Below, in pieces: positions 21,702-32,617 of a DNA stretch of 47,264 nucleotides (the first letter of the stretch is position 1; the number at the start of each line of letters is the position of its first letter). Source of the stretch: JBMNUM01 sp050946275 (GTDB lineage: Bacteria; Actinomycetota; Coriobacteriia; Coriobacteriales; CADBOM01); assembly GCA_050946275.1 (NCBI GenBank), contig JBMNUM010000016.1, positions 1 through 47,264 on the forward strand, written 5' to 3'. Both the position numbers and the translations under genes were made by a program. The notes below the pieces were generated by a model. The model saw only the letters and a list, made by a program, of their open reading frames with translations, did no database searches and was not told where the DNA came from.

Positions 21702-22471
21702 ATGAAGATCTGCTATTTCACCGCGACGGGCAATTGCCTCGATGTCGCACGGAGGTTCGGCGGCGAGCTGCTGTCGATTCCGCAGCTGATGAAGGCCGGG
21801 GGAGAGATCGAGGTGGCCGACGAGGCCGTCGGCATCGTCTTCCCCGTCTATGCATGCGAGCTGCCCATGATGGTGCGCGAGTTCATGGGGAGGGCGCGCA
21901 TCGAGGCGGAGTACTTCTTCGTCGTGTGCACATACGGCATGGGCGGCCACGAGGAGGCCCTGTGCCATGCGGAGCTCGCGGCGCGGGAGGCGGGCCTCGA
22001 ACTGCGCTACGCCAACGCCATCCAGATGGTGGACAACTACCTGCCGGGCTTCGAGATGCAAGACCAGCTCGACACGCTCCCCGCGAAGGATGTCGAGGGC
22101 CAGCTCGCGCGCGTCGTGGACGATATCTTAAACCGTCGCGAGCGCCCGGTCGACATCACGCCCGAGAAGCAGGCGAACATGGCGCGCTCTACAAGGTCCA
22201 GCTCGCCGAGCCGATCCTGCGCAAGGAGACGGCGCGGGAGTACGTCGTGGACGATGCCTGCACGCGATGCGGCATCTGCGCCCGCGTGTGCCCTGCCAAT
22301 AACATCTCGGTCGACGACGGGGGAGTGAGGTTCGGCGACCGCTGCGAGGTCTGCTACGCCTGCATCCACAACTGCCCGCAGGGCGCGCTGCATCATCCCC
22401 ATGAGCGGAGCGCGGTGCGGTTCCGCAACGAGCGCGTGAAGCTCAAGGAGATAATCGACGCCAACGACTAG
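21702..22471 (+). CDS. EFR1-family ferredoxin (flavodoxin-like plus 2x[4Fe-4S]), interrupted by a frameshift
   Basis: MKICYFTATGNCLDVARRF starts a flavodoxin-like domain (VFPVYACELPMMVREFM, CTYGMGGHEE). The C-terminal ferredoxin domain has CTRCGICARVCPANN and CEVCYACIHNCPQGA. The two parts lie in different frames: the first frame loses sense after the codons ATG GCG CGC (22179-22187), and inserting one base there restores ARLYKVQLAEP.. and the Fe-S domain. A one-base deletion is therefore apparent, either a true mutation or an assembly error. Restored length is about 256 aa, normal for EFR1 proteins. The ATG at 21702 follows GAGGAG. It probably moves electrons between flavin and Fe-S carriers. 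Confidence 0.8.
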
Positions 22472-22584
22472 CCGCCGTCGCGGAATTCCTTTGTTACGAC
22501 TAGGAGAATATAAGCCGCCATCGCCGCAGATGGGGGTAAAATGCCTTTTGGATTTGTACATTCGCAGACAATAGGAGAAGACCA

Positions 22585-23622
22585 GTGAGCAAGCAGGATC
22601 TTGATTGGGGCAACCTCGGCTTCGGCTACATGGAGACCTCGTACAGCTACGTGTGCAACTACAAGGATGGCGCCTGGGGCGAGGGCGAGCTGACCTCCGA
22701 CCACACCGTCAACATCAGCGAGTGCGCCGGCATCCTGCACTACTGCCAGGAGGTCTTCGAGGGCCTGAAGGCCTACACCACCGAGAACGGCGACATCGTC
22801 TGCTTCCGCCCGGACATGAACGCGAAGCGCATGGCCGACTCCGCCTCGCGCCTCGTGATGCCCCCGTTCCCCGAGGACAAGTTCATCGAGGCCGTGAAGA
22901 TGGTCGTCGAGGCCAACAAGGACTGGGTGCCGCCGTTCGGCTCGGGCGCCACGCTCTACATCCGCCCGTTCATGTTCGCCACCGGTGTCGTCATCGGCGT
23001 CAAGCCGGCGACCGAGTACCAGTTCCGCATCCTCGTCACGCCAGTCGGCCCCTACTTCAAGGGCGGCGACACGGCGATCACCATCACCGTGGCCGATTAC
23101 GACCGCGCCGCACCGCATGGCACGGGCAACATCAAGGCCGGCCTGAACTACGCCATGAGCCTGTATCCCTACGAGCAGGCGCACGAGAACGGCTACGCCG
23201 AGAACTTGTACCTGGATTCCGCCACGCGCACCTACGTCGAGGAGACCGGTGGCGCCAACGTGCTGCTCGTGGACAAGGAGGGCAACCTCGTCGTCCCGCG
23301 GTCGGCGACCGACTCCATCCTGCCCTCGATCACGCGCCGCTCGCTCGTGCAGGTCGGCAAGGACCTCGGCCTCAACGTCATCGAGCGTCCCGTCAAGTTC
23401 GCCGAGCTCGTGGCCGGCGACTTCGTCGAGTGCGGCCTGTGCGGCACCGCGGCGGTCATCTCGCCGGTCGGCCGCATCGAGTCCGAGAAGTACGGCAGCG
23501 TCGAGTTCGTCGATGGTCTGGAGACCTCCGGCCCCGTGATGCGCAAGCTGCGCGCCACGCTCACCGGCATCCAGACCGGCGACGTGGAGGACATCCACGG
23601 CTGGGTCACCAAGATCTGCTAG
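22585..23622 (+). CDS. ilvE: Branched-chain amino acid aminotransferase
   Basis: A 345-aa class IV PLP aminotransferase. DWGNLGFGYMETSYSYVCNYKDGAWGEGEL is the typical start of the large actinobacterial/firmicute type. VFEGLKAY, DMNAKRMADSASRLVMP, IYIRPFMFAT-like LYIRPFMFAT, NIKAGLNYAMSL (Schiff-base Lys) and YVEETGGANVLLV follow in the family order. It interconverts Leu/Ile/Val and their 2-oxo acids with glutamate. Start is GTG at 22585 after TAGGAGA. It stands alone, with two tandem hairpins after it. The 113-bp gap upstream shows no clear promoter to me. Confidence 0.95.
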   Translation: MSKQDLDWGNLGFGYMETSYSYVCNYKDGAWGEGELTSDHTVNISECAGILHYCQEVFEGLKAYTTENGDIVCFRPDMNAKRMADSASRLVMPPFPEDKFIEAVKMVVEANKDWVPPFGSGATLYIRPFMFATGVVIGVKPATEYQFRILVTPVGPYFKGGDTAITITVADYDRAAPHGTGNIKAGLNYAMSLYPYEQAHENGYAENLYLDSATRTYVEETGGANVLLVDKEGNLVVPRSATDSILPSITRRSLVQVGKDLGLNVIERPVKFAELVAGDFVECGLCGTAAVISPVGRIESEKYGSVEFVDGLETSGPVMRKLRATLTGIQTGDVEDIHGWVTKIC

Positions 23623-23626
23623 AAAC

Positions 23627-23654
23627 TGGAACGCTCCCCCCGGGGAGCGCTCCA
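23627..23654. terminator. Palindromic 3'-end hairpin, copy 1
   Basis: TGGAACGCTCCCC-cc-GGGGAGCGCTCCA, 5 bp after ilvE. First of a family of at least seven similar hairpins at gene ends in this window (others at 23677, 29440, 35659, 37636, 39738, 42670). Confidence 0.7.
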
Positions 23655-23676
23655 ATCGCTATAGCTGGCTAACTTG

Positions 23677-23703
23677 TGGAACGCTCCCCAGGGGAGCGTT
23701 CCG
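23677..23703. terminator. Palindromic 3'-end hairpin, copy 2
   Basis: TGGAACGCTCCCC-a-GGGGAGCGTTCCG, then GTTTTAG. It sits between the ends of convergent ilvE and the carbon-nitrogen hydrolase gene (stop at 23707), so it may serve both directions. Confidence 0.7.
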
Positions 23704-23706
23704 GTT

Positions 23707-24494
23707 TTAGTAGACATCGTCGCGCAGATGGTCGAGAACGGGGATCGCCTGGCGCATCCGCGCTATCGCGTCGGTATCGAGCTCGCAGATCACGAGTTCC
23801 TCGCCGTCTCCCGCGCTCGCGAGGAGCGTGCCGTCCGGACCGAACACGGCGCTCGCCGCGCAGTAGCCCTCGTCGCCGCGGCACGCTCCGGCGACGAACA
23901 TCTCGTTCTCCAATGCGCGAGCCTTGAGCAGGGTGAGCCATTGGTCGCGCTTGCCCGGTCCGGCGAACCAGGCGGCGGGGTAGACGAGCAGCGTGCATCC
24001 TCTCCGCGCAGCCGCGCGCGCGACTTCCGGGAACCTCACGTCGTAGCAGATGGCCGCCGAGAGCATGCCGAAGGGCGTCTCGACCGGGTCGCAGAGCCGC
24101 GAGCCGGCGGCGATGCGCTCGGATTCATGGACGTTGGCAGATTCGAACAGGTGCACCTTGCGGTACGCGGCCCGGCGAATGCCGTCCGGGTCGGTGATCA
24201 CGGCCGTGTTGAACGGCAGCCCCTCCGGGTTCAGCTCGTTCATCGTGTAGACGATCCAGAGGCCCTCCTCGCGCGCGATCGCATCGACGGCCTGCGCGAA
24301 CGGCCCGTCGACCGGCTGCGCCTCCGCGATGAATGCGTCCTTGTCGTTCTCGTAGCGGCTCATGAGGGATTCGGGGAATACGATGATGTCCGCGCCGGCG
24401 GTGCGCCAGCGCCCCGCGCGAATCGCGAGACGAGCGCGACGGCATCGCCGTTCTCGGGATGAAGCGTCTGGGCGAGTGCGATCGTGAACTTCAT
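23707..24494 (-). CDS. Carbon-nitrogen hydrolase (nitrilase superfamily), interrupted by a frameshift
   Basis: The N-terminus MKFTIALAQTLHPENGDA (ATG at 24494 after AGGAGG) belongs to the superfamily, and DIIVFPESLMSRYEND (catalytic Glu), YRKVHLFES (Lys) and AAICYDVRFPEVAR (Cys) complete the E-K-C triad in a second frame that runs to 23707. The frames meet in a run of four G (minus strand) at 24412-24415; a fifth G would give ..ARGRWRTAGADIIVFPES. A one-base homopolymer deletion is the simplest reading, and possibly an assembly error. Restored length is about 262 aa, right for omega-amidase/YafV-like amidases. Substrate unknown. Confidence 0.82.
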
Positions 24495-24553
24495 GGGTGC
24501 CCTCCTAACCCGTCGGTCTACACCTTATGTCGCATTGTATATGCTCATCGTCC

Positions 24554-24582
24554 TTGCAAGCCACCCCGCGCTTGCGCACAAT
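24554..24582 (+). promoter_or_regulatory. Promoter of the tyrosine phosphatase gene
   Basis: TTGCAA (24554-24559) and CACAAT (24577-24582) are separated by 17 bp and lie about 35 bp before the start codon. Confidence 0.5.
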
Positions 24583-24617
24583 ATGCGGAGATGCTTGGAA
24601 TCGCAGGAGGGGAGCGC

Positions 24618-25721
24618 ATGGTCGCGAGAGTGGGACAAGGGTCGTCGGGTGGTGGCGCATCCGAGGTTCGCATCGAGAGCTTGCCGGTCATGCGCGACAC
24701 GAACTTCGGCAGCGTCTGCCTCGACGTGTCCATCGACGACTTCAACCGCAGCGGCTTCTCCTACGGCGACAGCCTCACCATCTCGTTCTCGAACGGTTTC
24801 GGGCTCGGGAACATTCCCTACTACAACGGCTATTATGCGGGTGTCGGAGACCCTCTCCTCGCGGGCTATCCCGGCTCGCCGTTCATCAAGGCGGCGCTGA
24901 ACTACGGCGACTCGCTCTGGCAGATGGCCGGGCTGGGCGAGGGCGACACGGCGACCGTCGCGCTGCGCGAGGCGGGTGCCTACCGCAGCGTGCAGGAGAC
25001 CTTCGACATCTCCTACACGAACAATCGCGACGACTACGACACGGACCAGCAGTTCGCCAACTTCCGCGCGTGCGCGGGCGGGCGCATGCGACCGGGCCAT
25101 GTCTTCCGTTCGGCCTCTCCCGTCGACAACGAGTACAACCGCGTTCCCTACGCCAGCGCGCTCATGCGCGATGCCGGCGTCGCGTTCATCCTCAACCTGT
25201 CGGACAATCCCGGCGAGGTCGACAGATACGTCGCCGAGAGCACGGCTCAGGGCATCGACATGTCGTATTTCCACGGGCTGCGCGATGCTGGAAAGGTGGC
25301 CATGCTCGACCTCACGGCGAGCTTCCCCTCCGATGAGTTCGCGCGATCGCTCGCCGGCGGTTTCGCGGAGATGGGCCGCCACGAGGGGCCGTATCTCGTG
25401 CATTGCATCGAGGGCAAGGATCGCACGGGGTTCGCCTGCGTGCTGCTCGAGGCGCTCTGCGGGGCGACCTACGACGAGATGCTCGCGGACTACATGGAGA
25501 CGTATGCCAATTACTACGACTTCACGCGCGAGAGCGATCCCGACAGGTTCGATGCGATAGCCGGGCTCAACCTCGACGGCATGCTGCGCTTCCTCGCAGA
25601 CGCCGACGACTGGGTGGACCTTCGCTCGATCGACTACGATGGGCCCGTGCGCGCCTACCTGCGCCGCGGTGGCATGTCGAAGGGGGAGATCGACGCGCTG
25701 GTCGCGCGCCTGTGCGACTAG
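24618..25721 (+). CDS. Tyrosine-protein phosphatase with an N-terminal SAM-hydrolase-C-like domain
   Basis: A 367-aa protein. The C-terminal part is a protein-tyrosine/dual-specificity phosphatase: HVFRSASPVDNEYNRVPYA and LVHCIEGKDRTGFACVLLEAL with the CX5R P-loop (Cys at about residue 263), as in the MptpB/Y_phosphatase3 group. The first 140 residues (DVSIDDFNRSGFSYGDSLTISFSNGFGLGNIPYYNGYYAG) resemble the C-terminal beta domain of SAM-hydroxide adenosyltransferases (DUF62), an unusual partner. The ATG at 24618 follows GGAGGGG; the frame opens earlier without support. It has no signal peptide, so it is probably cytosolic. Phospho-Tyr or phosphoinositide substrates are possible. Confidence 0.82.
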   Translation: MVARVGQGSSGGGASEVRIESLPVMRDTNFGSVCLDVSIDDFNRSGFSYGDSLTISFSNGFGLGNIPYYNGYYAGVGDPLLAGYPGSPFIKAALNYGDSLWQMAGLGEGDTATVALREAGAYRSVQETFDISYTNNRDDYDTDQQFANFRACAGGRMRPGHVFRSASPVDNEYNRVPYASALMRDAGVAFILNLSDNPGEVDRYVAESTAQGIDMSYFHGLRDAGKVAMLDLTASFPSDEFARSLAGGFAEMGRHEGPYLVHCIEGKDRTGFACVLLEALCGATYDEMLADYMETYANYYDFTRESDPDRFDAIAGLNLDGMLRFLADADDWVDLRSIDYDGPVRAYLRRGGMSKGEIDALVARLCD

Positions 25722-25753
25722 CGCGGGGTCACATCGCGATGTGGGCCCCTTGC

Positions 25754-25859
25754 CCATTTCTTTCGAAAAAGGACGTCCGTAAACGCGAAAAAGGGTGATT
25801 CCCGACCATTTCTTTCGAAAACGTATGCCTTAGACGTACATTTCCGAAAGAAATGGTCG
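25754..25859. other. Nested hairpin structure in the gene-free stretch 25722-26099
   Basis: CCATTTCTTTCGAAAA occurs at 25754 and again at 25806. The second copy starts a hairpin: CGACCATTTCTTTCG (25803-25817) pairs with CGAAAGAAATGGTCG (25845-25859); the loop centre is TGCCTTAGACG. The region follows the phosphatase gene and could terminate it, but no T run follows the stem. The same loop sequence recurs in the hairpin at 35716. Confidence 0.55.
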
Positions 25860-25883
25860 GCGCGTCGCGAGCTACCGTGGGCC

Positions 25884-26006
25884 GGGTGCGGGTCGGGTGC
25901 GCCGCGAGCCGAGTGCGGGCTAGGGGCGCCGCGGGCCGGGTGCGAGCTGGGTGCGCTGCGATCCGGGTGCGGGCCGGATGCGCCGCGGGCCGGGTGCGGG
26001 TCGGGG
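25884..26006. repeat. 27-bp tandem repeat, 4.5 copies
   Basis: Four full units (25884, 25911, 25938, 25965) and a 15-bp partial, each like GGGTGCGGGTCGGGTGCG-CCGCGAGCC with point changes. It lies 94 bp before luxS. The 9-codon period leaves open frames that read as Pro/His/Arg-rich repeats, but there is no ribosome site, so I treat it as non-coding. Confidence 0.7.
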
Positions 26007-26041
26007 AGATGCCGACGGTCATGCCAACGACTGCTCAACGA

Positions 26042-26082
26042 GAGGTGCCTTGATATACACTTGTAGCAGCTTTTCGCACCTC
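26042..26082 (+). promoter_or_regulatory. Inverted repeat in the luxS leader
   Basis: GAGGTGC (26042-26048) pairs with GCACCTC (26076-26082), ending just before the ribosome site GAGGGAAGG. It could fold over the leader and tune translation, or be an operator; only the symmetry is seen. Confidence 0.35.
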
Positions 26083-26099
26083 GAGGGAAGGAACGCGCC

Positions 26100-26624
26100 A
26101 TGGATTTGATCCCGAGCTTCACCGTCGATCACACGAAGATCATCCCCGGTATCTATGAGAGCCGGGTGGACATCCTCGGCGACGAGACCGTCACGACCTT
26201 CGACGTGCGTCTGAAGACGCCCAACGCCGAGCCGGCGGTGGGCCCAGCTGCCATGCACACCATGGAGCATGTCATCGCCACCTTCCTGAGGAATCACCCC
26301 GATTGGAAGGACGAGCTCGTCTACTGGGGTCCGATGGGCTGTCTCACGGGCTTCTACATCATCGTGAAGGGCCATCCGGCTGCATCCGAGATGTATCCGA
26401 TCATTCTCGACTCCTTCAAGCACATGAGCGCGTTCGAGGGCGAGGTTCCCGGTGCGACGCCGGTGAACTGCGGCAACTACCTGATGCACGACCTTCCCAT
26501 GGCCAAATGGGAGGCCGCGAAGTTCGTGGAGTATCTCGAGAACGCTGACAAGAGCCTCATCTTCGAGTATCCGATGACGGAGGCCCTGACCCTCGATGAC
26601 GGTCAGGAGTTCTTCGATTCGTAG
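26100..26624 (+). CDS. luxS: S-ribosylhomocysteine lyase, autoinducer-2 synthesis
   Basis: A 174-aa LuxS. SFTVDHTKIIPGIYESR opens the family, HTMEH (H53, H57) and the later PVNCGNY Cys are the metal ligands, and YWGPMGCLTGFYI holds the catalytic Cys. It cleaves S-ribosylhomocysteine to homocysteine and DPD, the AI-2 precursor, within the activated methyl cycle. ATG follows GGGAAGG. No pfs or metE-type neighbour is present; the gene stands alone after a repeat-rich 378-bp stretch. A hairpin separates it from the convergent ABC transporter operon. Confidence 0.97.
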   Translation: MDLIPSFTVDHTKIIPGIYESRVDILGDETVTTFDVRLKTPNAEPAVGPAAMHTMEHVIATFLRNHPDWKDELVYWGPMGCLTGFYIIVKGHPAASEMYPIILDSFKHMSAFEGEVPGATPVNCGNYLMHDLPMAKWEAAKFVEYLENADKSLIFEYPMTEALTLDDGQEFFDS

Positions 26625-26632
26625 GATTCGTA

Positions 26633-26661
26633 GCGGGGGATAAGCCGGAAGGCTGTCCCGC
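26633..26661. terminator. Hairpin between luxS and the ABC transporter operon
   Basis: GCGGGGGAT (26633-26641) and the GTCCCGC end (26655-26661) enclose an inner AGCC-GGAA-GGCT hairpin. No T run. It lies between two convergent stop codons. Confidence 0.45.
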
Positions 26662-26664
26662 GAC

Positions 26665-27453
26665 TCACTCGCGGTAACTGTGGAAGAAAGCGCGCGTCTC
26701 GGGGTCGGTGGAGTTGTCCATGACGTCCTCGGGCGTGCCGTCCTCGGCCACGTTGCCGTTGCGCAGCAGGATGATGCGGTCCGCTGCGGTGCGGGCGAAG
26801 TGCATCTCGTGGGTCGCCATGAGGATGGTCGCGCCCTGGTGCTTGAGCTCCTCCACCATCTCGAGAACCTCGCCGACGAGCAGCGGGTCGAGGGCGGACG
26901 TGATCTCGTCGAGGAGCAGCAATTCCGGGTCCATCATGAGCGCGCGGCAGATTGCGACGCGCTGCTGCTGACCTCCGGAGAGGCGGTCGGGGTACTCCTT
27001 GGCCTTCTGCTCCATGCCGATACGGCCGAGCAGCTCCATGGCCCTCGCCTCGGCGCGGTCCTTATCCCACTTGAACACCTTGCGCGCGGCGAGCGTGACG
27101 TTGTTCAGCACCGACATGTGCGAGAACAGGTTGAAGTGCTGGAACACGACGCCGATGCGCGAGCGCAGCTTGTCCGAGTCGACGCGCGGATCGGTGATGT
27201 CGAGGTCGCCGAGCCAGATCTGTCCGTCGCTGACCTGCTCGAGCAGGTTCACGCACTTCATGAGGGTCGACTTGCCCGAGCCCGAGGGGCCGAGCACGGC
27301 GACGGTCTCGTGCTTGTTGACGTTGAACGAGATGTGGTCGAGCACGGTGTGGTTGCCGAAGCGCTTTACCACGTTGTCGAGCCGCAGCACGGCTTCCGCG
27401 CCCACGGCGGGGGAGGCGTCTGCTTGCGGCTGCATGTTCCTCGTCTCCTCCAT
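26665..27453 (-). CDS. Amino-acid ABC transporter ATP-binding protein
   Basis: A 262-aa ATPase. GPSGSGKSTLMKC is the Walker A, VVFQHFNLFSHMSV the Q-loop with polar amino-acid subfamily wording, LSGGQQQRVAICRALMMDPELLLLDEITSALDP the signature and Walker B, and MATHEMHFAR the H-loop. It powers the permease and binding protein encoded just upstream in the operon. The ATG at 27453 shares a base with the permease stop (TGATG), implying coupling; the ATG at 27435, preceded by GGAGGAG, is an equally good start. Confidence 0.93.
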   Translation of the reverse strand: MEETRNMQPQADASPAVGAEAVLRLDNVVKRFGNHTVLDHISFNVNKHETVAVLGPSGSGKSTLMKCVNLLEQVSDGQIWLGDLDITDPRVDSDKLRSRIGVVFQHFNLFSHMSVLNNVTLAARKVFKWDKDRAEARAMELLGRIGMEQKAKEYPDRLSGGQQQRVAICRALMMDPELLLLDEITSALDPLLVGEVLEMVEELKHQGATILMATHEMHFARTAADRIILLRNGNVAEDGTPEDVMDNSTDPETRAFFHSYRE

Positions 27454-28313
27454 CACACCATGCCCCCTGTCTGCTCGCGCTTGCGGAGCTTGCCGGTGTA
27501 CCAGTCGTTGAGGATGATGAACGGCACGCTCATGAGGATGAACAGGACGCTTGCCACGATGTAGGGCGTGAAGTTGAACGTCAGCGCGACCTGCACCTGC
27601 GCGGCGCGGACGGCGTCGATGGCGCCGAGCGTCGAGATGAGGCCGACGTCCTTCTGCATGGCGATGAAGTCGTTCATGAGGGCGGGCGCGATCTTGCGCA
27701 GCGCCTGCGGGATGATGATGAGGCGGACGGTCTGCCCGCTGGTGAGGCCGAGCGAGCGTGCAGATGCGCGCTGCTGCGGGCTCACGTCCTGGAAGCCGGC
27801 GCGCAGGACCTCGGCGATGTAGGCCGAGTACGACATCGTCACGGCGATGGTGCCGAGCACCTCGATCGGGATGCGTCCGAAGATGCCGAGTCCCGGGATG
27901 CCGAAGCCGACGATGTACAGAACGACCAGCATCGGAATACCTCGCATGATGGTCGTGTACGCCTGCGCGAGGACGCGAAGGGGGAACAGCACCGGGGACT
28001 TGCTGATCCTGATGACGGCGAGCAACGTGCCGAAGATCGCCGTGCCGATCAGCGAGTAGATGAGCACGCGGACGTTGAGCCACAGGCCCTCGAGCACGAT
28101 GGGGAAGGACTCCGCGAAGTGCTGTCCGCTGAAGAACGTCTGCTGCACGCGCGGCCAGCCCGGCGCGAAGTGCAGCGTCAAGACGATGATGGCCGCGAGC
28201 ACGAGCGTGCTCACGATGCTGATGATTATCGACTTCGTGCCCTGGCGCTTGCGGAACGCCTGGCGTTCCAGCTCTACCGGGCTGATGTCGTAATCGTAGA
28301 CTTCTTCTCTCAC
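27453..28313 (-). CDS. Amino-acid ABC transporter permease (HisM/GlnP type)
   Basis: A 286-aa inner-membrane permease. After a cytosolic N-terminus and one TM segment (TKSIIISIVSTLVLAAIIVL) comes a periplasmic part and then the BPD domain, with GLWLNVRVLIYSLIGTAIFGTLLAV, VLAQAYTTIMRGIPMLVVLY and the EAA loop YIAEVLRAGFQDVSPQQRASARSLGLTSGQ, wording specific for polar amino-acid uptake systems. It would form a homodimer with the ATPase. Start is GTG at 28313 after AGGGG. It is separated from the binding-protein gene by an intraoperon hairpin. Confidence 0.93.
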   Translation of the reverse strand: MREEVYDYDISPVELERQAFRKRQGTKSIIISIVSTLVLAAIIVLTLHFAPGWPRVQQTFFSGQHFAESFPIVLEGLWLNVRVLIYSLIGTAIFGTLLAVIRISKSPVLFPLRVLAQAYTTIMRGIPMLVVLYIVGFGIPGLGIFGRIPIEVLGTIAVTMSYSAYIAEVLRAGFQDVSPQQRASARSLGLTSGQTVRLIIIPQALRKIAPALMNDFIAMQKDVGLISTLGAIDAVRAAQVQVALTFNFTPYIVASVLFILMSVPFIILNDWYTGKLRKREQTGGMV

Positions 28314-28339
28314 CTGCGTCCCCTCGTCCCCACTCGAGA

Positions 28340-28372
28340 AACCGCCCGGACAGCGGGGCTGCCCGGGCGGTT
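28340..28372 (-). terminator. Intraoperon attenuator hairpin between binding protein and permease
   Basis: AACCGCCCGG (28340-28349) pairs perfectly with CCGGGCGGTT (28363-28372); TTTCTC follows leftward. Such partial terminators commonly make the binding protein more abundant than the membrane subunits. Confidence 0.65.
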
Positions 28373-28386
28373 ACCATGCCAGTTGC

Positions 28387-29277
28387 TTACTTGAGAACCG
28401 GAACGTTGGTGGTGTAGTCGGCCATCCACTCGTCGGTGAGGGACTGCAGCGTGCCGTCGGCGACGAGCTCGTCGATCGCGGCGGAAACGGCTGCCGTCAG
28501 CTCGGAATCCTTCGGAAGCAGGAAGGCCAGCGGGTCGGCCTCGGAATCGGCGATCTGGCCGATGAGGACGGCGTTCTCGAGCTCCTCCATCTCCGGGTCG
28601 GCCATGTAGACGGCCGTCGGGGTGTCGACGATCAGGCCGTCGATCTGGCCGGCGTTGAAGGCGTTGGCCGCGTCGGCGTTGGAGTTGAACACCTGGATGT
28701 TGTCGTTGATCTTGTCCATGCCCCACGTGTAGGACGTCGAGCCGGACTCGGCGCCGATCACGGCGTCGGCGAGCTCAGCGCAGCTCGTGGCGCTGGCGAA
28801 CGGGCCGTCGGCCTTGACGATGATCGACTGCGTCGGGGTGAAGTACGGGCTGCTGAAGTCAACGGCCTGCTGGCGCTCCTCGGTGACGCCGAACTGCTGG
28901 ATGTTCATATCCCAGTCCTTCTCACCGGGGGTGATGGCCTCGTCGAAGCCGGTGCGGACCCAGACGACCTGGTCGGCGCTGAAGCCCATCTTCTCGGCGA
29001 CCGCATAGGTCAGTGCAGCCTCGAAGCCCTTGCCGGACTCGGGGGCGTCGTCCATGACGTACGGCGGGTAGGCCGGGTTGCCCGTGGCGACGGTCAGCGT
29101 GCCGGGCGTGATGGTCGGCAGTGCTGCGGCATCCGCAGCGGCAGCGGCGGCATCCTCGGCCGGAGCCTCGGCGCCCTCGTCGCCTCCGCCGGAGCAGCCT
29201 GCCAGCGCAAAGGCCGCGACGAGCGCGAAGCACGCGCACATGATGAAGACGAGCCTGCTCTTCTTGATCTCTCGCAT
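28387..29277 (-). CDS. Amino-acid ABC transporter substrate-binding lipoprotein
   Basis: A 296-aa lipoprotein. The signal RLVFIMCACFALVAAFALAGC ends in a lipobox, then an Ala/Glu linker. The mature part is an SBP_bac_3 fold: NPAYPPYVMDDAPESGKGFEAALTYAVAEKMGF, DMNIQQFGVTEERQQAVDFSSPYF (a very typical segment) and AVIGAESGSTSYTW. It captures a polar amino acid, identity unknown, for the permease and ATPase encoded downstream. The ATG at 29277 follows AAGGAGG at 10 nt. It is first in the operon, the usual position for transporters whose binding protein is most abundant. Confidence 0.93.
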   Translation of the reverse strand: MREIKKSRLVFIMCACFALVAAFALAGCSGGGDEGAEAPAEDAAAAAADAAALPTITPGTLTVATGNPAYPPYVMDDAPESGKGFEAALTYAVAEKMGFSADQVVWVRTGFDEAITPGEKDWDMNIQQFGVTEERQQAVDFSSPYFTPTQSIIVKADGPFASATSCAELADAVIGAESGSTSYTWGMDKINDNIQVFNSNADAANAFNAGQIDGLIVDTPTAVYMADPEMEELENAVLIGQIADSEADPLAFLLPKDSELTAAVSAAIDELVADGTLQSLTDEWMADYTTNVPVLK

Positions 29278-29361
29278 TTCTCAGTGACCTCCTTTGATTT
29301 CCCTTCCCTGACAGGCTTGCGCGCGGTGCGATTCCGCTCGGAAGCCCAACACCGCTAAGGA

Positions 29362-29400
29362 TACCCCATTGACGCCCCGTCATGTGGCGTCAATGGGGTA
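29362..29400 (-). terminator. Hairpin in the terminator cluster after the histidine kinase gene
   Basis: TACCCCATTGACGCC (29362-29376) pairs perfectly with GGCGTCAATGGGGTA (29386-29400) over 9 nt. Second or third in a row of hairpins between the kinase stop (29469) and the ABC operon. Confidence 0.6.
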
Positions 29401-29403
29401 ATA

Positions 29404-29436
29404 AAAATGAGTCGGAGGACAGTCCTCCGACTCATT
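29404..29436 (-). terminator. Rho-independent terminator of the histidine kinase gene
   Basis: AATGAGTCGGAGGAC (29406-29420) is mirrored perfectly by GTCCTCCGACTCATT (29422-29436), and reading leftward TTTTTATT follows. This is the strongest terminator of the cluster. Confidence 0.75.
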
Positions 29437-29439
29437 GCG

Positions 29440-29466
29440 TGGAGAGCTCCCCGGGGGAGCTCTCCA
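29440..29466. terminator. Palindromic 3'-end hairpin, copy 3, with compensatory changes
   Basis: TGGAGAGCTCCCC-g-GGGGAGCTCTCCA. Compared with the usual TGGAACGCTCCCC arm, both arms have changed together and pairing is kept, which supports an RNA hairpin function. It starts 2 bp after the kinase stop codon. Confidence 0.7.
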
Positions 29467-29468
29467 AT

Positions 29469-32483
<3,015 letters not shown>

Positions 32484-32617
32484 GGTCTCCGCCTTCCTGT
32501 GCAAATCTTGCGCGAGATATGTTGCGCGTTTGTATTCGTGGCACCGTTCCACTATCTTAAAGTAGAACGCATATCGGCGAAAGCTGGGGAATTTGGTCAC
32601 GGGGAACGGAGCCGGTT

